Made by a program: the position numbers and the translations under genes. Positions 35,367 through 45,000 of a DNA stretch of 64,000 nucleotides are shown one piece after another (the stretch's first letter is position 1; each line of letters opens with the position of its first letter). Below the pieces are notes generated by a model, which made no database searches, was not told where the DNA came from, and was given only the letters and a program-made list of their open reading frames with translations. The DNA is from Acidobacteriota bacterium (GTDB lineage Bacteria; Acidobacteriota; Blastocatellia; Pyrinomonadales; Pyrinomonadaceae): positions 1 to 64,000 of the forward strand of contig JAHBSG010000021.1 in NCBI GenBank assembly GCA_019639235.1, in the 5' to 3' direction.

Positions 35367-37339
35367 TTGGAGATACCTGAACGAAGCTCGTTGATGAGGG
35401 CGTCAAATTCCTGGTCGCCGGCGAGGAAGCGATATTCCGGATCGTGAAGAATTTGCAGAAGCCATGGGTCGCGGACCTTGAGCGATTCCCGAAGCCACTT
35501 CATCGTGTTCTCCCGATCCTTCGCAAATGCCGCGACCAAAGCGATGTTGGAAGGCGGAAAATATTTTTCTGCGTAGCGGCTTTCCAGCGCCTCTCGCCAT
35601 TCGCGAAGCCCGGCATCTCGCTGGCCGCTATCGAACTTGGCGCGTACCGCATCAACCAGTTCGGAATTGCCTTCGTCGATCGCGAATGCCGTGAAGTACT
35701 CGTTCATCGAGGCCTCGACATCGTTGCGCAAAAAGTAGATGGTGCCGAGATACCAGTGCGGAAGGCTAAAATCCGGGGCCGTCCTTATGACATTAAGAAG
35801 TACGCTTTCCGCTTGTTGAAGGTCGCCCGAGAGCATCAAGTTGTAGGCAATGTTCGTCTGGCCGATGCGAGATGTCGGGTCGAGTTCCTCAGCCTTCCTT
35901 AGCTGAACAAGCCCTTCCTCAGTGCGTCCGGCAACCGAGAGCATCCAGCCGAAACGAAGCCGCGGGGTCGCATCTCGCGGCGAAAGTTCGATCGCACGAG
36001 CAAAGTCCGCTTCCGTCGCGGCCCAATCGCGGTCGTGCAAAAAGGCGATCGAAGCTCTCGCTGAAAATGCCTCCGAAAGCGTCGGTTTTAACGCCAGGGC
36101 CCGCTCGACGGCCGCCCGAGCTTCCGGTACCGACGTCGTGGCGGGCTTGTAGCCGTAGTCGTAAAACCCCAAATGAACATCGGCAATGCCCGCGTGTGCC
36201 TCAGCGAACCGTGGATCAAGACTGACCGCCTGCTCAAAATACGCAAGGGCCTTTTGAAATCCATCAAGATTTCGGCGGCTCCAATGGTAACGGCCGCGGA
36301 GGTACGCCTGATATGCCTCGCTGTTCGCGGTCATCTTTTCATGAAGACGCGCGAACTGCTCGTCAGAGACATGTGCGACAAGCGCTCGTGCGGTAAGGTC
36401 CGCCACACTGTCCTGAATACTGAACAGATCGTTGCCCGAGAAGACAAATGATTGTTCCCAAAGCTGCTTCCCATCAGCAACGTTCAATAGCTGTGCACTT
36501 ATTCGGTTTTCCCCGTCCGAAGGCTGAAGCTTCCAATCGACGATCGCGTCAACCCCGAGCTTTCGCCCGATCGCAAAGGAATCGCTTTCGCCTTCAGCCG
36601 CGGTCAGCGTCGAACCGAGAGGACGGACGACCAAACCCTCGGCACGTCCCAATTGGCGGATCAACGCATCGGTCAAGCCGAGTGTCAGCGAATTATCGAC
36701 ATTCGCTCCGGAAAGATCCTTGAGAGGCATTACGGCTATTGTGCGCTGGTTATTTAATGGCTGTGGTCGTGTGAAATACCAGCCAGCACCGGCGACGAAG
36801 ACAGCAAGCAGGAACAAAAGTGCGACGCTGAGTGGCTTTCGAAATGGATGGTAAGTTCGGGCCGGCAGTGCACGGCCGGGGTCGATCATCGCTCCGGCGT
36901 CGTCGCTTTCTTCGATCCACTCTTCGCTGACCGTTCTGCGCTCGAGCACCACCTCGGCAAACTGGTTCGGCCGGCTAAGAGCGGTTTCGCTCTCCTTTAC
37001 CTCAGCAACAAAACGAAATCCGCGGCGGGGAACCGTTTCTACAAAGACCGTGTCAGGCTCATAGGCCGCCAGCGTCTTCCTGAGTTGCGAAATGGTGTAG
37101 GAAAGTGCGTTGTCCTCAACGAAGGTGTCTTGCCAAACGGCTGAGAAGATCTCGTCCTTGGAAACGATCCGCTCGCGGTTCGTGACCAGATAGGCAAGCA
37201 CCTGATAGACCCGCGGGGCAAGCCGGACGACGGCCCCGGAATGCGTTAAAAGTCCTGAGGAAACGTCGAGGGAAAACCCTGAGAACGTATATAACTCCCG
37301 TTGTGTCAGCGATTTACCGTTTCCTTCCAAATTGCTCAC
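35363..37339 (-). CDS. membrane-bound winged-helix (ToxR/CadC-type) regulator with TPR domain
   Basis: A 658-residue regulator. Residues 15-112 are an OmpR/PhoB-type winged helix (ALSYTISQLRKTL, VETVPRRGFRFVAEV). A linker is followed by one transmembrane helix at about 169-189. Outside lie a TolB/FlgO-like domain (about 195-320: IAVMPLKDLSGAN, RQLGRAEGLVVRPLGST) and a long TPR array (about 330-600). This layout is that of CadC/ToxR-like one-component sensors common in Acidobacteriota. The start is GTG at 37339; no ATG fits. It is divergent from the S74 genes and likely controls part of this secreted-protein island. Confidence 0.9.
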   Translation of the reverse strand: MSNLEGNGKSLTQRELYTFSGFSLDVSSGLLTHSGAVVRLAPRVYQVLAYLVTNRERIVSKDEIFSAVWQDTFVEDNALSYTISQLRKTLAAYEPDTVFVETVPRRGFRFVAEVKESETALSRPNQFAEVVLERRTVSEEWIEESDDAGAMIDPGRALPARTYHPFRKPLSVALLFLLAVFVAGAGWYFTRPQPLNNQRTIAVMPLKDLSGANVDNSLTLGLTDALIRQLGRAEGLVVRPLGSTLTAAEGESDSFAIGRKLGVDAIVDWKLQPSDGENRISAQLLNVADGKQLWEQSFVFSGNDLFSIQDSVADLTARALVAHVSDEQFARLHEKMTANSEAYQAYLRGRYHWSRRNLDGFQKALAYFEQAVSLDPRFAEAHAGIADVHLGFYDYGYKPATTSVPEARAAVERALALKPTLSEAFSARASIAFLHDRDWAATEADFARAIELSPRDATPRLRFGWMLSVAGRTEEGLVQLRKAEELDPTSRIGQTNIAYNLMLSGDLQQAESVLLNVIRTAPDFSLPHWYLGTIYFLRNDVEASMNEYFTAFAIDEGNSELVDAVRAKFDSGQRDAGLREWREALESRYAEKYFPPSNIALVAAFAKDRENTMKWLRESLKVRDPWLLQILHDPEYRFLAGDQEFDALINELRSGISK

Positions 37340-37392
37340 AATTTGCTCAGACTTCCCTCAAGACTCGTATTCGAAACGCCGATATTATAGCA
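37332..37392 (-). promoter_or_regulatory. extended -10 promoter and direct-repeat operator of the regulator
   Basis: On the minus strand TGCTATAAT (37392-37384) is an extended -10 element. Two direct 7-base repeats, TTGCTCA on the plus strand at 37332-37338 and 37343-37349, are 11 bases apart (one helical turn) around the GTG start. OmpR-type winged helices often bind such tandem repeats, so autoregulation is likely. Confidence 0.45.
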
Positions 37393-37417
37393 AAAATCGC
37401 CGAAACGCCCAGAAAAA

Positions 37418-37630
37418 ATGAGCCCGATAAGAAGAGTTTACAGACGCGTAACAACGACCGAACGGGTCGTCATCTATCACAATGACAGCCCGCCGACAGA
37501 AGCGGCCGCCGAGCGATTCATCTCCGAAGTGACGGTCGAGCCGATGGTTGTGGAACCTGAGCCTTATGCGCCGCTGCAGCTTACCGCGGGCAATACCGAT
37601 GTTGAAAATGAGGATGGAACAAATGATTAA
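37418..37630 (+). CDS. possible 70-residue protein upstream of the first S74 gene
   Basis: An open frame of 70 codons from ATG 37418 whose stop overlaps the start of the S74 gene by 8 bases. The product is polar with a basic N-terminus (MSPIRRVYRRVTTTERVV) and a Pro/Glu/Val-rich tail, without a signal or helix. Codon choice resembles that of neighbouring genes, which argues for coding. There is no clear Shine-Dalgarno site. It could be a leader for translational coupling or simply a chance frame. Confidence 0.4.
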   Translation: MSPIRRVYRRVTTTERVVIYHNDSPPTEAAAERFISEVTVEPMVVEPEPYAPLQLTAGNTDVENEDGTND

Positions 37631-39356
37631 AAAGCCTATCGTGATAATTCTTGCACTGATATTCGCCGCTTCCGGAACCGCCCTCGGGCAAACGAGTGCC
37701 TTCACCTTTCAGGGCAAGCTGACGGACACTTCGCTCCCGGCAAATGGGCCGTACGACCTGGTTTTCAGGCTGTTTGATTCCGCCGAGGCCGGCACGCAGA
37801 TCGGGCCGGACATTACCATCGAGGACGTAAATGTTTCCGGCGGGCTGTTTACTGTAACGCTGAATTTTGGACAAGCCGCATTCTCGATCGGCGATCCGAG
37901 ATTTATCCAAGTTAGCGTCAGGCAGGGAGCAAGCACCGAGGCCTTTACGGAACTGACACCTCGGCAGGAGATAACCAGTTCACCCTTCGCGATCAAAAGC
38001 CGGAAGGCAGACGAGGCCGACACAGCGGCCAATGCAGCGAATGCCGACAATGCCGTGAATGCCGCAAACGCTGCAAACGCTGCAAACGCCGCACAGCTCG
38101 GCGGTATCGCCGCAGATCAATACGTTGTCACGACCGACCCGCGAATGTCCGACGAACGCCCGCCGGCTCCCGGAAGCTCGAATTACATTCGGAATTCGAC
38201 GTCGCCGACTTCGGGCAGCTTCAATATAAGTGGAAGTGGGAGTGCAGCCGGTGGGTTCGACAGCACTTTTGGCGGTTATCGTTCAAGAGGCATTAGAGTG
38301 CTAGACGCCAGTTCTGTTGATGTTTTTCTTGGCAATAATACTTTTCCAAACGGTTTTCAAAACGCCTTCGGAGCCACAATGCTTGGAGCAGAGACCGGCT
38401 TCACAAGCGGCGGTGGAATTGGTCGGTTTAACGCGACTGCAGTCGGCTTTCGCGCCTTTGTAGCCGCAGACAACTCGGTCGTTCTCGGTAGCATAAACGG
38501 GGTCAATGGTGCGACGTCGGATACGAACGTTGGTATCGGCACGACCGTGCCGTCCCAGCGACTGCATGTGGTTGGGAATAGTCTGTTCAATGGCAATGCC
38601 ACGGTATCCGGAAATACTACGCTCAGCGGCAATGCCTCAGTATCCGGGAACGCCACGTTCAGCAGTAATGTCGGTATTGGTACGAGTACTCCGTCCAGTG
38701 CTTTGCATGTCAACGGAGCGATCCTCGTTACCGGTCCGCGAACCTCGACGCCCTCGGGGAATGCGATGACCTTAAGCAGCGATGCGACCGCCGATACGAT
38801 CCAGTCGTTCGGAAATCGGCCGCTGTCGTTCAACCCTGCTGGAAATAACGTCGGTATCGGTACAAATGACCCGACGGCAAGGCTGGACGTCAACGGAGTA
38901 GTCCGAGTCAGAACACTCGGCTCGGCGGGCTCGGACAGCCTTTGCCGCAACGCAAGCGGCCAGATATCGAGCTGCAGTTCCAGCCTTCGTTACAAAGAGA
39001 ACATTTTTCAGTTCGGACGTGGATTGGACCTGATCCGTCGGCTCGACCCGATCACATTCAATTGGATGGGAAACGGAGCCCTTGACCTCGGACTCGGCGC
39101 TGAAGACGTTGCCGCCATCGAGCCGCTTCTCGTCAACTACAACGAAAAAGGCGAGGTCGAAGGCGTCAAATACGACCGCATCGGCGTCGTTTTGGTAAAT
39201 GCGGTAAAAGAGCAGCAAGAGCAGATCGCCTCGCAAACCGCCGAGATCGATCAACTAAAGCAAAGGCTTGAGCTTCAGCGGCGGGAGATCGCCGAGCTGC
39301 GGGCCTTGGTCTGTTCCGTCACGCCAGGAGCCGGGATCTGTTCCTCACCGAAATAG
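37623..39356 (+). CDS. secreted tail-fibre-like protein with C-terminal S74 chaperone domain (1)
   Basis: A 577-residue exported protein. The start at 37623 gives a clean signal peptide (MIKKPIVIILALIFAASG). An N-terminal beta domain (FTFQGKLTD, YDLVFRLFD, SPFAIKS) is followed by a coiled stretch of Ala-Asn repeats (NAANAANAANAA) and a long region of GNATVSGNTTLSG-type beta repeats with NVGIGT signatures. The end is a peptidase S74 intramolecular chaperone domain with a Ser..Lys pair in SSSLRYKENI (about 455-462), LGLGAEDV, YDRIGVVLVNAVKEQQ and a terminal coiled coil. S74 domains trimerise and then cut themselves off phage fibres. This one is bacterial and secreted, so a trimeric surface fibre is likely. 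Confidence 0.9.
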   Translation: MIKKPIVIILALIFAASGTALGQTSAFTFQGKLTDTSLPANGPYDLVFRLFDSAEAGTQIGPDITIEDVNVSGGLFTVTLNFGQAAFSIGDPRFIQVSVRQGASTEAFTELTPRQEITSSPFAIKSRKADEADTAANAANADNAVNAANAANAANAAQLGGIAADQYVVTTDPRMSDERPPAPGSSNYIRNSTSPTSGSFNISGSGSAAGGFDSTFGGYRSRGIRVLDASSVDVFLGNNTFPNGFQNAFGATMLGAETGFTSGGGIGRFNATAVGFRAFVAADNSVVLGSINGVNGATSDTNVGIGTTVPSQRLHVVGNSLFNGNATVSGNTTLSGNASVSGNATFSSNVGIGTSTPSSALHVNGAILVTGPRTSTPSGNAMTLSSDATADTIQSFGNRPLSFNPAGNNVGIGTNDPTARLDVNGVVRVRTLGSAGSDSLCRNASGQISSCSSSLRYKENIFQFGRGLDLIRRLDPITFNWMGNGALDLGLGAEDVAAIEPLLVNYNEKGEVEGVKYDRIGVVLVNAVKEQQEQIASQTAEIDQLKQRLELQRREIAELRALVCSVTPGAGICSSPK

Positions 39357-39391
39357 ACGCAAAGGGAAAGTTAGCCAAGAGGGGAAATCGA

Positions 39392-39910
39392 ATGAAGTTA
39401 TTCCATATTGTGATCATCGCTGCTTCGGTTGCGTTTCTCGCGTCCTCGGCCCTTGGCCAGGTCGCGTCCGGCGGGCAGTTTGAGCTAAAGCAGGTTGTCG
39501 TAGGAGGCGGCGGGGCAACCTTGAGCGGCGGTTCTTTCTCAATGCAAACGTCCACCGGCGAACCGGCTGCCGGAACGAATTCGACTGGGCTCTTGCTCCG
39601 CGTGCGGGCGGGCTTTCTGCAGGATGAGCAGATCGGACCGACCTCGGCCGGTGTATCGGTTTCCGGACGGCTGCTCACCGCCGATGGGTTTGGCGTCGGT
39701 AATACGCCGGTGTTCCTTACGGATATGTCCGGCGTGAGGCTCCGGACCATCTCGACGTCGCTCGGTTATTACCGGTTCGACGACATCGCCGCGGGACAGA
39801 CCTATCTGATCGAGGTTCCGGCAAAGCAGCTCACGTTCACTCCGCGGCTGATCAATCTGTTTGACGACAACCTTAATTTCGACATCGTCGCGGAGCCTTC
39901 GGGCAATTGA
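39392..39910 (+). CDS. small secreted protein with CarboxypepD-reg-like module
   Basis: A 172-residue exported protein with a signal peptide ending at SSALGQ. Residues 24-85 form a short domain with a Gly-rich strand (VVVGGGGATLSGGSFSMQ) and the phrase GEPAAGTNSTG. Residues 90-172 are the CarboxypepD-regulatory-like module (VSGRLLTADGFGVG, SLGYYRFDDIAAGQTYLIEV, FTPRLINL). It sits 35 bases after the first S74 gene and 130 before the second, so it probably belongs to the same surface system. No enzyme motif was seen. Confidence 0.8.
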   Translation: MKLFHIVIIAASVAFLASSALGQVASGGQFELKQVVVGGGGATLSGGSFSMQTSTGEPAAGTNSTGLLLRVRAGFLQDEQIGPTSAGVSVSGRLLTADGFGVGNTPVFLTDMSGVRLRTISTSLGYYRFDDIAAGQTYLIEVPAKQLTFTPRLINLFDDNLNFDIVAEPSGN

Positions 39911-40040
39911 ACATCCCGCAGATTCGGCTCAAGCCAGTGGCCGACCATTTCTGCTTGGAGAATTCGAAGTGTGAATGCAAACAAGAACGAACAACACTAA
40001 GCAAGACCTTGGGTCTGCTCGATAATACGGAGTTTAAAAA

Positions 40041-41933
40041 ATGAATCGAATCTGTTACTGCACGGCGATAATTGCTATTTATTTGATCAGCGTTTCGGCT
40101 AACGCATCAGCACAAACAACAGCCTTCACCTACCAAGGCAATCTCAGTTTGAACAGTTCGCCGCAAGCGAGTCCGGACGGTCGAGGGATAACTGCGAATG
40201 GAAGCTTCGATTTCACATTTGCGCTTTTCGACACGCTGAACGGCGGATTACAGATCGGTCCGACGATCACGCGTGACGCCGTTCAAGTAGTGAACGGTAA
40301 CTTTTCGGTAACACTAGATTTTGGCCCGCAGTTTCCTGGTGCCGACAGGTTTCTACAAATAAGCGTTCGGAACACCGGGAGTCCAAGCCCACACACGCTT
40401 CTCACCCCGCGCACAAGGGTCAGCAGCACTCCATACGCCGTTAAGAGCATAACTGCAGAAACTGCATCGAATGCAACCCAACTTGGTGGTGTTTCGTCCA
40501 GCCAATATGTTCTGACGACTGATCCGAGAATGTCCGACGCCCGTCCGCCGACTCCTGGAAGTGCGAACTACATCCAAAATTCGACGACGTCAACTACTGG
40601 AAATTTCAACATCACCGGAACGGGAACTGCAGGAACGATAAATGCCGCCACGCAGTACAACATAGGCGGAAATCGAATTCTGGGCAGCTCGGGTGCCGGA
40701 GATCTCTTTATCGGCATAGCCGCCGGCAATGGAAACACTACAGGAATCTTGAACACATTTGTAGGGGCCGAGGCCGGAAATGTTAATTCAACCGGAAACC
40801 TTAATGCATACTTCGGCTATCGTGCTTCACGATTGATGACCGGCAATCGAAATGCGGTTTATGGGGCAAATGCTGGGTCACAATTCGGATCTGGAAATGA
40901 AAATTCGTTCTTCGGCAACGAAACTGCATCCGCGATCGGCGTCAGTTCGGGGAACCAGAACTCCTATTTTGGACATAGGGCCGGTGCGGGCACTGACTTC
41001 GCAGACGGCAATACTTATATTGGGGCGTTTACTGGTTCGCTCGTGTCTATTGGTGCCTATTCGAACAATGTTGCAGTTGGAATAAATGCCAAGAATCAAG
41101 GTATAGCATTGACTAATTCAACAGCGATTGGTGCCCGTGCATTGGTAACCTCATCAAACTCGATGGTGCTGGGAAGCATAAACGGCGTGAACGGTGCGAC
41201 GGCGGACACTAATGTCGGCATCGGCACGACGGCTCCGACGCAGCGGCTTCATGTGGTCGGGAACAGCCTTTTTTCCGGCTTTGTATCAATGGGCGACGAT
41301 ACGACAGTTGACGGAGCAGTTATCGTAAACGGCGCGGCACCAGGATTCTTCGTGGGAAATCCCTTGGTGCTTAGCAGCGAAAGTACATTCGCATCGATAA
41401 CGTCAGTAGGACGCGCATTAATCCTGAATTCGAGCGGTGCACAAAACGTCGGAATTGGAATCACTACGCCTACCGATCGTTTGGACGTGAACGGAACTAT
41501 TCGGGTAAGAACGCTCGGCGCTGCCGGTGCAACGACGATATGCCGGAACACATCCGGCCAGATCTCTTCATGCAGTTCGAGTCTGCGGTACAAAACTAAC
41601 GTTAACCGATTCGGCTTTGGTGTTGACCTGATCAGACAACTGAGGCCGATCACTTTTGATTGGATCAATGGCGGGATGAAAGACCTCGGACTCGGCGCTG
41701 AAGACGTTGCCGCCATCGAGCCGCTTCTCGTCAACTACAACGAAAAAGGCGAGGTCGAAGGTGTCAAATACGACCGCATCGGCGTTGTCCTCGTCAATGC
41801 CGTAAATGAACAGCAGACGGACATTGAAAGTTTGAAGGCAAAACTCGTTCGACAGGAACGCGAGATCGCCGAACTCAAGGCGTTGGTCTGCGGGCTAATG
41901 CCTGGTGCATCGGTCTGTTCGGAGCGGAAATGA
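40041..41933 (+). CDS. secreted tail-fibre-like protein with C-terminal S74 chaperone domain (2)
   Basis: A 630-residue paralogue of the 37623 protein: signal peptide (to Ala-Ser-Ala-Gln), N-terminal domain FTYQGNL...YAVKSI, the ATQLGGVSSSQYVLTTDPRM block, and a fibre region. Its middle part differs, with YadA-head-like GNxNxxFG repeats (GNLNAYFGYRASR, GNENSFFGNETAS, GNQNSYFGHRAGAG). NVGIGTTAPTQRLHVVGNS precedes the S74 domain with SSSLRYKTNV (about 511-519). The last part shares an 80-base identical DNA tract with the first gene. The GNxN repeats suggest an adhesin head on a self-assembling stalk. Confidence 0.9.
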   Translation: MNRICYCTAIIAIYLISVSANASAQTTAFTYQGNLSLNSSPQASPDGRGITANGSFDFTFALFDTLNGGLQIGPTITRDAVQVVNGNFSVTLDFGPQFPGADRFLQISVRNTGSPSPHTLLTPRTRVSSTPYAVKSITAETASNATQLGGVSSSQYVLTTDPRMSDARPPTPGSANYIQNSTTSTTGNFNITGTGTAGTINAATQYNIGGNRILGSSGAGDLFIGIAAGNGNTTGILNTFVGAEAGNVNSTGNLNAYFGYRASRLMTGNRNAVYGANAGSQFGSGNENSFFGNETASAIGVSSGNQNSYFGHRAGAGTDFADGNTYIGAFTGSLVSIGAYSNNVAVGINAKNQGIALTNSTAIGARALVTSSNSMVLGSINGVNGATADTNVGIGTTAPTQRLHVVGNSLFSGFVSMGDDTTVDGAVIVNGAAPGFFVGNPLVLSSESTFASITSVGRALILNSSGAQNVGIGITTPTDRLDVNGTIRVRTLGAAGATTICRNTSGQISSCSSSLRYKTNVNRFGFGVDLIRQLRPITFDWINGGMKDLGLGAEDVAAIEPLLVNYNEKGEVEGVKYDRIGVVLVNAVNEQQTDIESLKAKLVRQEREIAELKALVCGLMPGASVCSERK

Positions 41934-42083
41934 TGTTGCCAAATTTCTATGCCGGAGAATTTTTAAGACGAAACTATCCAGTATTCCGGGCCGTCACGCG
42001 GCGGCCCACCTTTAAGGCCCTGATCCCTTAGGCAACCTGGAAGTCCGAACTTTATTTATCGATGACCATTGAGGGTAAGAATT
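41934..42083 (+). other. structured leader of the 42084 gene
   Basis: A possible three-way junction: CCAG (41978) with CTGG (42037), GGGCCG (41988) with CGGCCC (42002), and TAAGG (42013) with CCTTA (42026). It could also act as a terminator for the S74 gene, but no U-run follows the GC hairpin. It shares the order CTATCC, GC hairpin, ACC, AGG with the leader at 31230. Confidence 0.4.
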
Positions 42084-45000
42084 ATGAGATCGAACACACA
42101 AAGAAACTGCTTTTTGATCTTTGCTTTAGTGATTGTAACCCTGTTCCAAACCGGGGTTTCCGCCGCGCCGAACACTGCCAATTATACATTCGAAACGAAC
42201 ACCGACGGTTCGCTGACGAACATGGCTGGTTCGATCAACTTGCTTCAGGTTGCGACCGGATCTGGGGCTTCAACGGGAGATTCGGCGGTCTCCCAGATAG
42301 CTCCCATCGGTTTCGATTTCTACTTCATGGGTTCGGCTACGCCCGCCCGGTTCAATGAGTTTGCAGTCAATTCCGACGGTGTGATGCGGCTCGGTTCGAC
42401 CGATCCTTCGATCAACTTCAACGGAATGACCGCACCGCTCGGCCAGTCGAATGACCTGCCCGTGCTCGCGGCTTATGCACAAAACCTCTGTCTTTCTTCA
42501 AACGGCGGACGTGTTCATTACATCGTGACCGGAACGGCGCCGAACCGTGTTCTGACCGTCGAATGGCGAAATATGTACTCGGGCGGTTTTGCCAATCCGG
42601 TTCAGTGCGGAACTCCGGACCTGACGTTCCAGATCCGGCTCTACGAAACCAGTGGAGTCATCGAATATGTTTACGGCTCGATGACCGAGACCGGCGACCC
42701 CGGCTCGGCACAAATCGGATTCACATCGGCGAACGCGATCGGCCAGATCGGCACTGTCGATGCCCAGGACGCCGGGAACATCACCTACAACGGCTCGACA
42801 AACACGGCCGTTACGAACAATTTTCCTCTCGGCAATATCGCTTCGCTCCACTCCACAGCTAACGGTTCCCGCCGTGTGTTTCGGTTCATCCCGCCGGTGC
42901 CGAATGCTCCGCTGAACCTGACTTTCGCTAACGTGCTGGCTACTTCGATGACACTCCAATGGGCTGATAATTCCATCGACGAAAAAGGCTTTGCCGTTTA
43001 CGCCTCGGACGATGGCGGCGTGAATTTCGAGTTTCGCGGACTGGTAGGTGAGAACGCAACGTCGGCGAATATCACCGGGCTGCGTTCAAACACGAAGTAC
43101 CAGTTTCGGGTCTATGCCGTATCCGAAGGCGGCTTAAGCGATCCGCTCGAAGGAGCCGAAGCCACGGCAGCGGCTACCATCTTTTCCGCGAACTCAGGAG
43201 GCGGTAACTGGTCAAATCCGGCGACATGGGCAAATGCTGCAGTGCCGACAGCCGAGAACGACGTTTTCATTCCGAGCGGAGCGACCGTAGTTCTCGATTC
43301 GGCGACGCAGAACGCGAACGATATCGTAATCGACGGCGTCCTTGAGTTTTCCGCCACGAACGCGACGCTCAATGCCGGTTCGGTCTCGATCGAGCCCTCG
43401 GGCACATTCCGAACCTCGAACACCAGCAATTCACACACGCTGAATGTTAAGGGCAATGTGGTCAACAACGGGACTTTGAACTTTAGCGCCGATTCGAGTT
43501 CAGGCGGCGTGAATCTATTGTTCCAGGGAAGCAAGGACGCATCGCTAAGCGGAACGGGCTCCGTAACCGATATTCACACCATCAGCGTGAATCAACTTGG
43601 GACTGACGGAACTCCAAGGATAGTCGAATTAAGCCCCGCAAACTTCAGCGTCCGAAATTCAACGACCTCGACAGTGGGTTTCCTGGGAACGTTGACCAAC
43701 GGGACGATAAAGATCTCGGGAACCTTCACGGGAACGCACCGAACGTTTACCGGCGACCTGTCCGGGCGAAGGGTCGGCTTTCATCTGAACAATCCGAACT
43801 TTACGGTCTCGACCAACACGCTGCTTCAGTTCATCAGCAGCAGCCTGACCGTTTCGGCCGGCAACCTGACGCTGACCAACGTCAGCAGCAACAACGGCAT
43901 ACTTTTCACGACCGGTAGAACGCTGATCGAAGGCGGAACCGTGAATATCCCGTCTGTTTTTCTCACCGAGGACTACACACAAACCGGCGGGACCCTTACG
44001 ACTTGCAAGGCGGGGGCGTCATTCTTCGGCTGCGGATTCTCGGCCGGCGGGCCGCCATACACAAGATTCGCGATGAGCGGCGGAGCCATCGTGCTCGAAA
44101 GAACCGGCTCATTCTCAAACTTGACCGGCACCCGGAGTGTCACCGGCGGCACGCTCCAGTTGGGCAACGCCACGAGCCCGTCATCGCAGACCTTCACGAT
44201 CGCCGGGCTGGTACCCAATTTGACGCTTGACAATTCCGCCAGCGGCCAGCAAACCTTCGTAGATCCGAACAACAACCTCACTGTGCTCGGCACGACCGAG
44301 ATCAAAAGCGGCACGACCCTGCGAACGGGAGGCATCTCGACCGGTAGTTCATCATTCAGTCAGGTGGGACCCACATTTATCAACAACGGAACCCTTCGAG
44401 TCACTCAAAACATCACGAACACGAGCCCGTTCTCGTTCTCGTCCAGCGTGCCGCAGACCTATAGCGGGACAGGTGTCGCCGGGACGACGGCCACGCCGCT
44501 TAGTGATTTTGGCTTTTTCAACCCTGCGGGGGTGACGATCGATCCGGCAGCGACAACGATCATCACCAGCCGCGTCACTCTATTTACCGGCACGATCAAC
44601 AATTCCAACAAAATACAGATCCAGACGACGAGTTCACTGAGTGCGACCATCCAACGCGGGAACGCAAATGCGCAAACGCAACCGCCGGGCGAGTTCGACG
44701 TTGCTCCCTCATTCGTGATCGGTTCAACCGGCCTCGAGATCTTCTACGCAAACGCCGGAGCTAACATACAAACAGGTAATGAGATACCTGCATCGAGGAC
44801 CGTCAGGAGAGTGCTCTTCAGTTGCCCGCAGGGGATAACTATCGCCGGCGGCGATCTGACCATCGCGAACGGCTCGCCGGCCGGAGCGGTGCTGTTTACC
44901 AGCGGGATCGTAAACACTGGTCCAAACACATTGGTCCTCGCCGCAAATACGACCATCACACGAACTGACGGCTACGTTGACGGAAATCTCCTGATCAACT

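Noticed and set aside
37623-41933. Prophage remnant
   Set aside because: S74 domains suggest phage fibres, but both proteins have Sec signals and no phage genes, integrase or att-like repeats are near.
41980-42060. SAM-type riboswitch
   Set aside because: A GGCAACC piece is present, but the P1-P3 signature and the expected target genes are missing.
42062-42358. 98-codon frame overlapping the start of the 1193-residue gene
   Set aside because: It is in another frame; the gene at 42084 has a signal peptide and GAGGG ribosome site.
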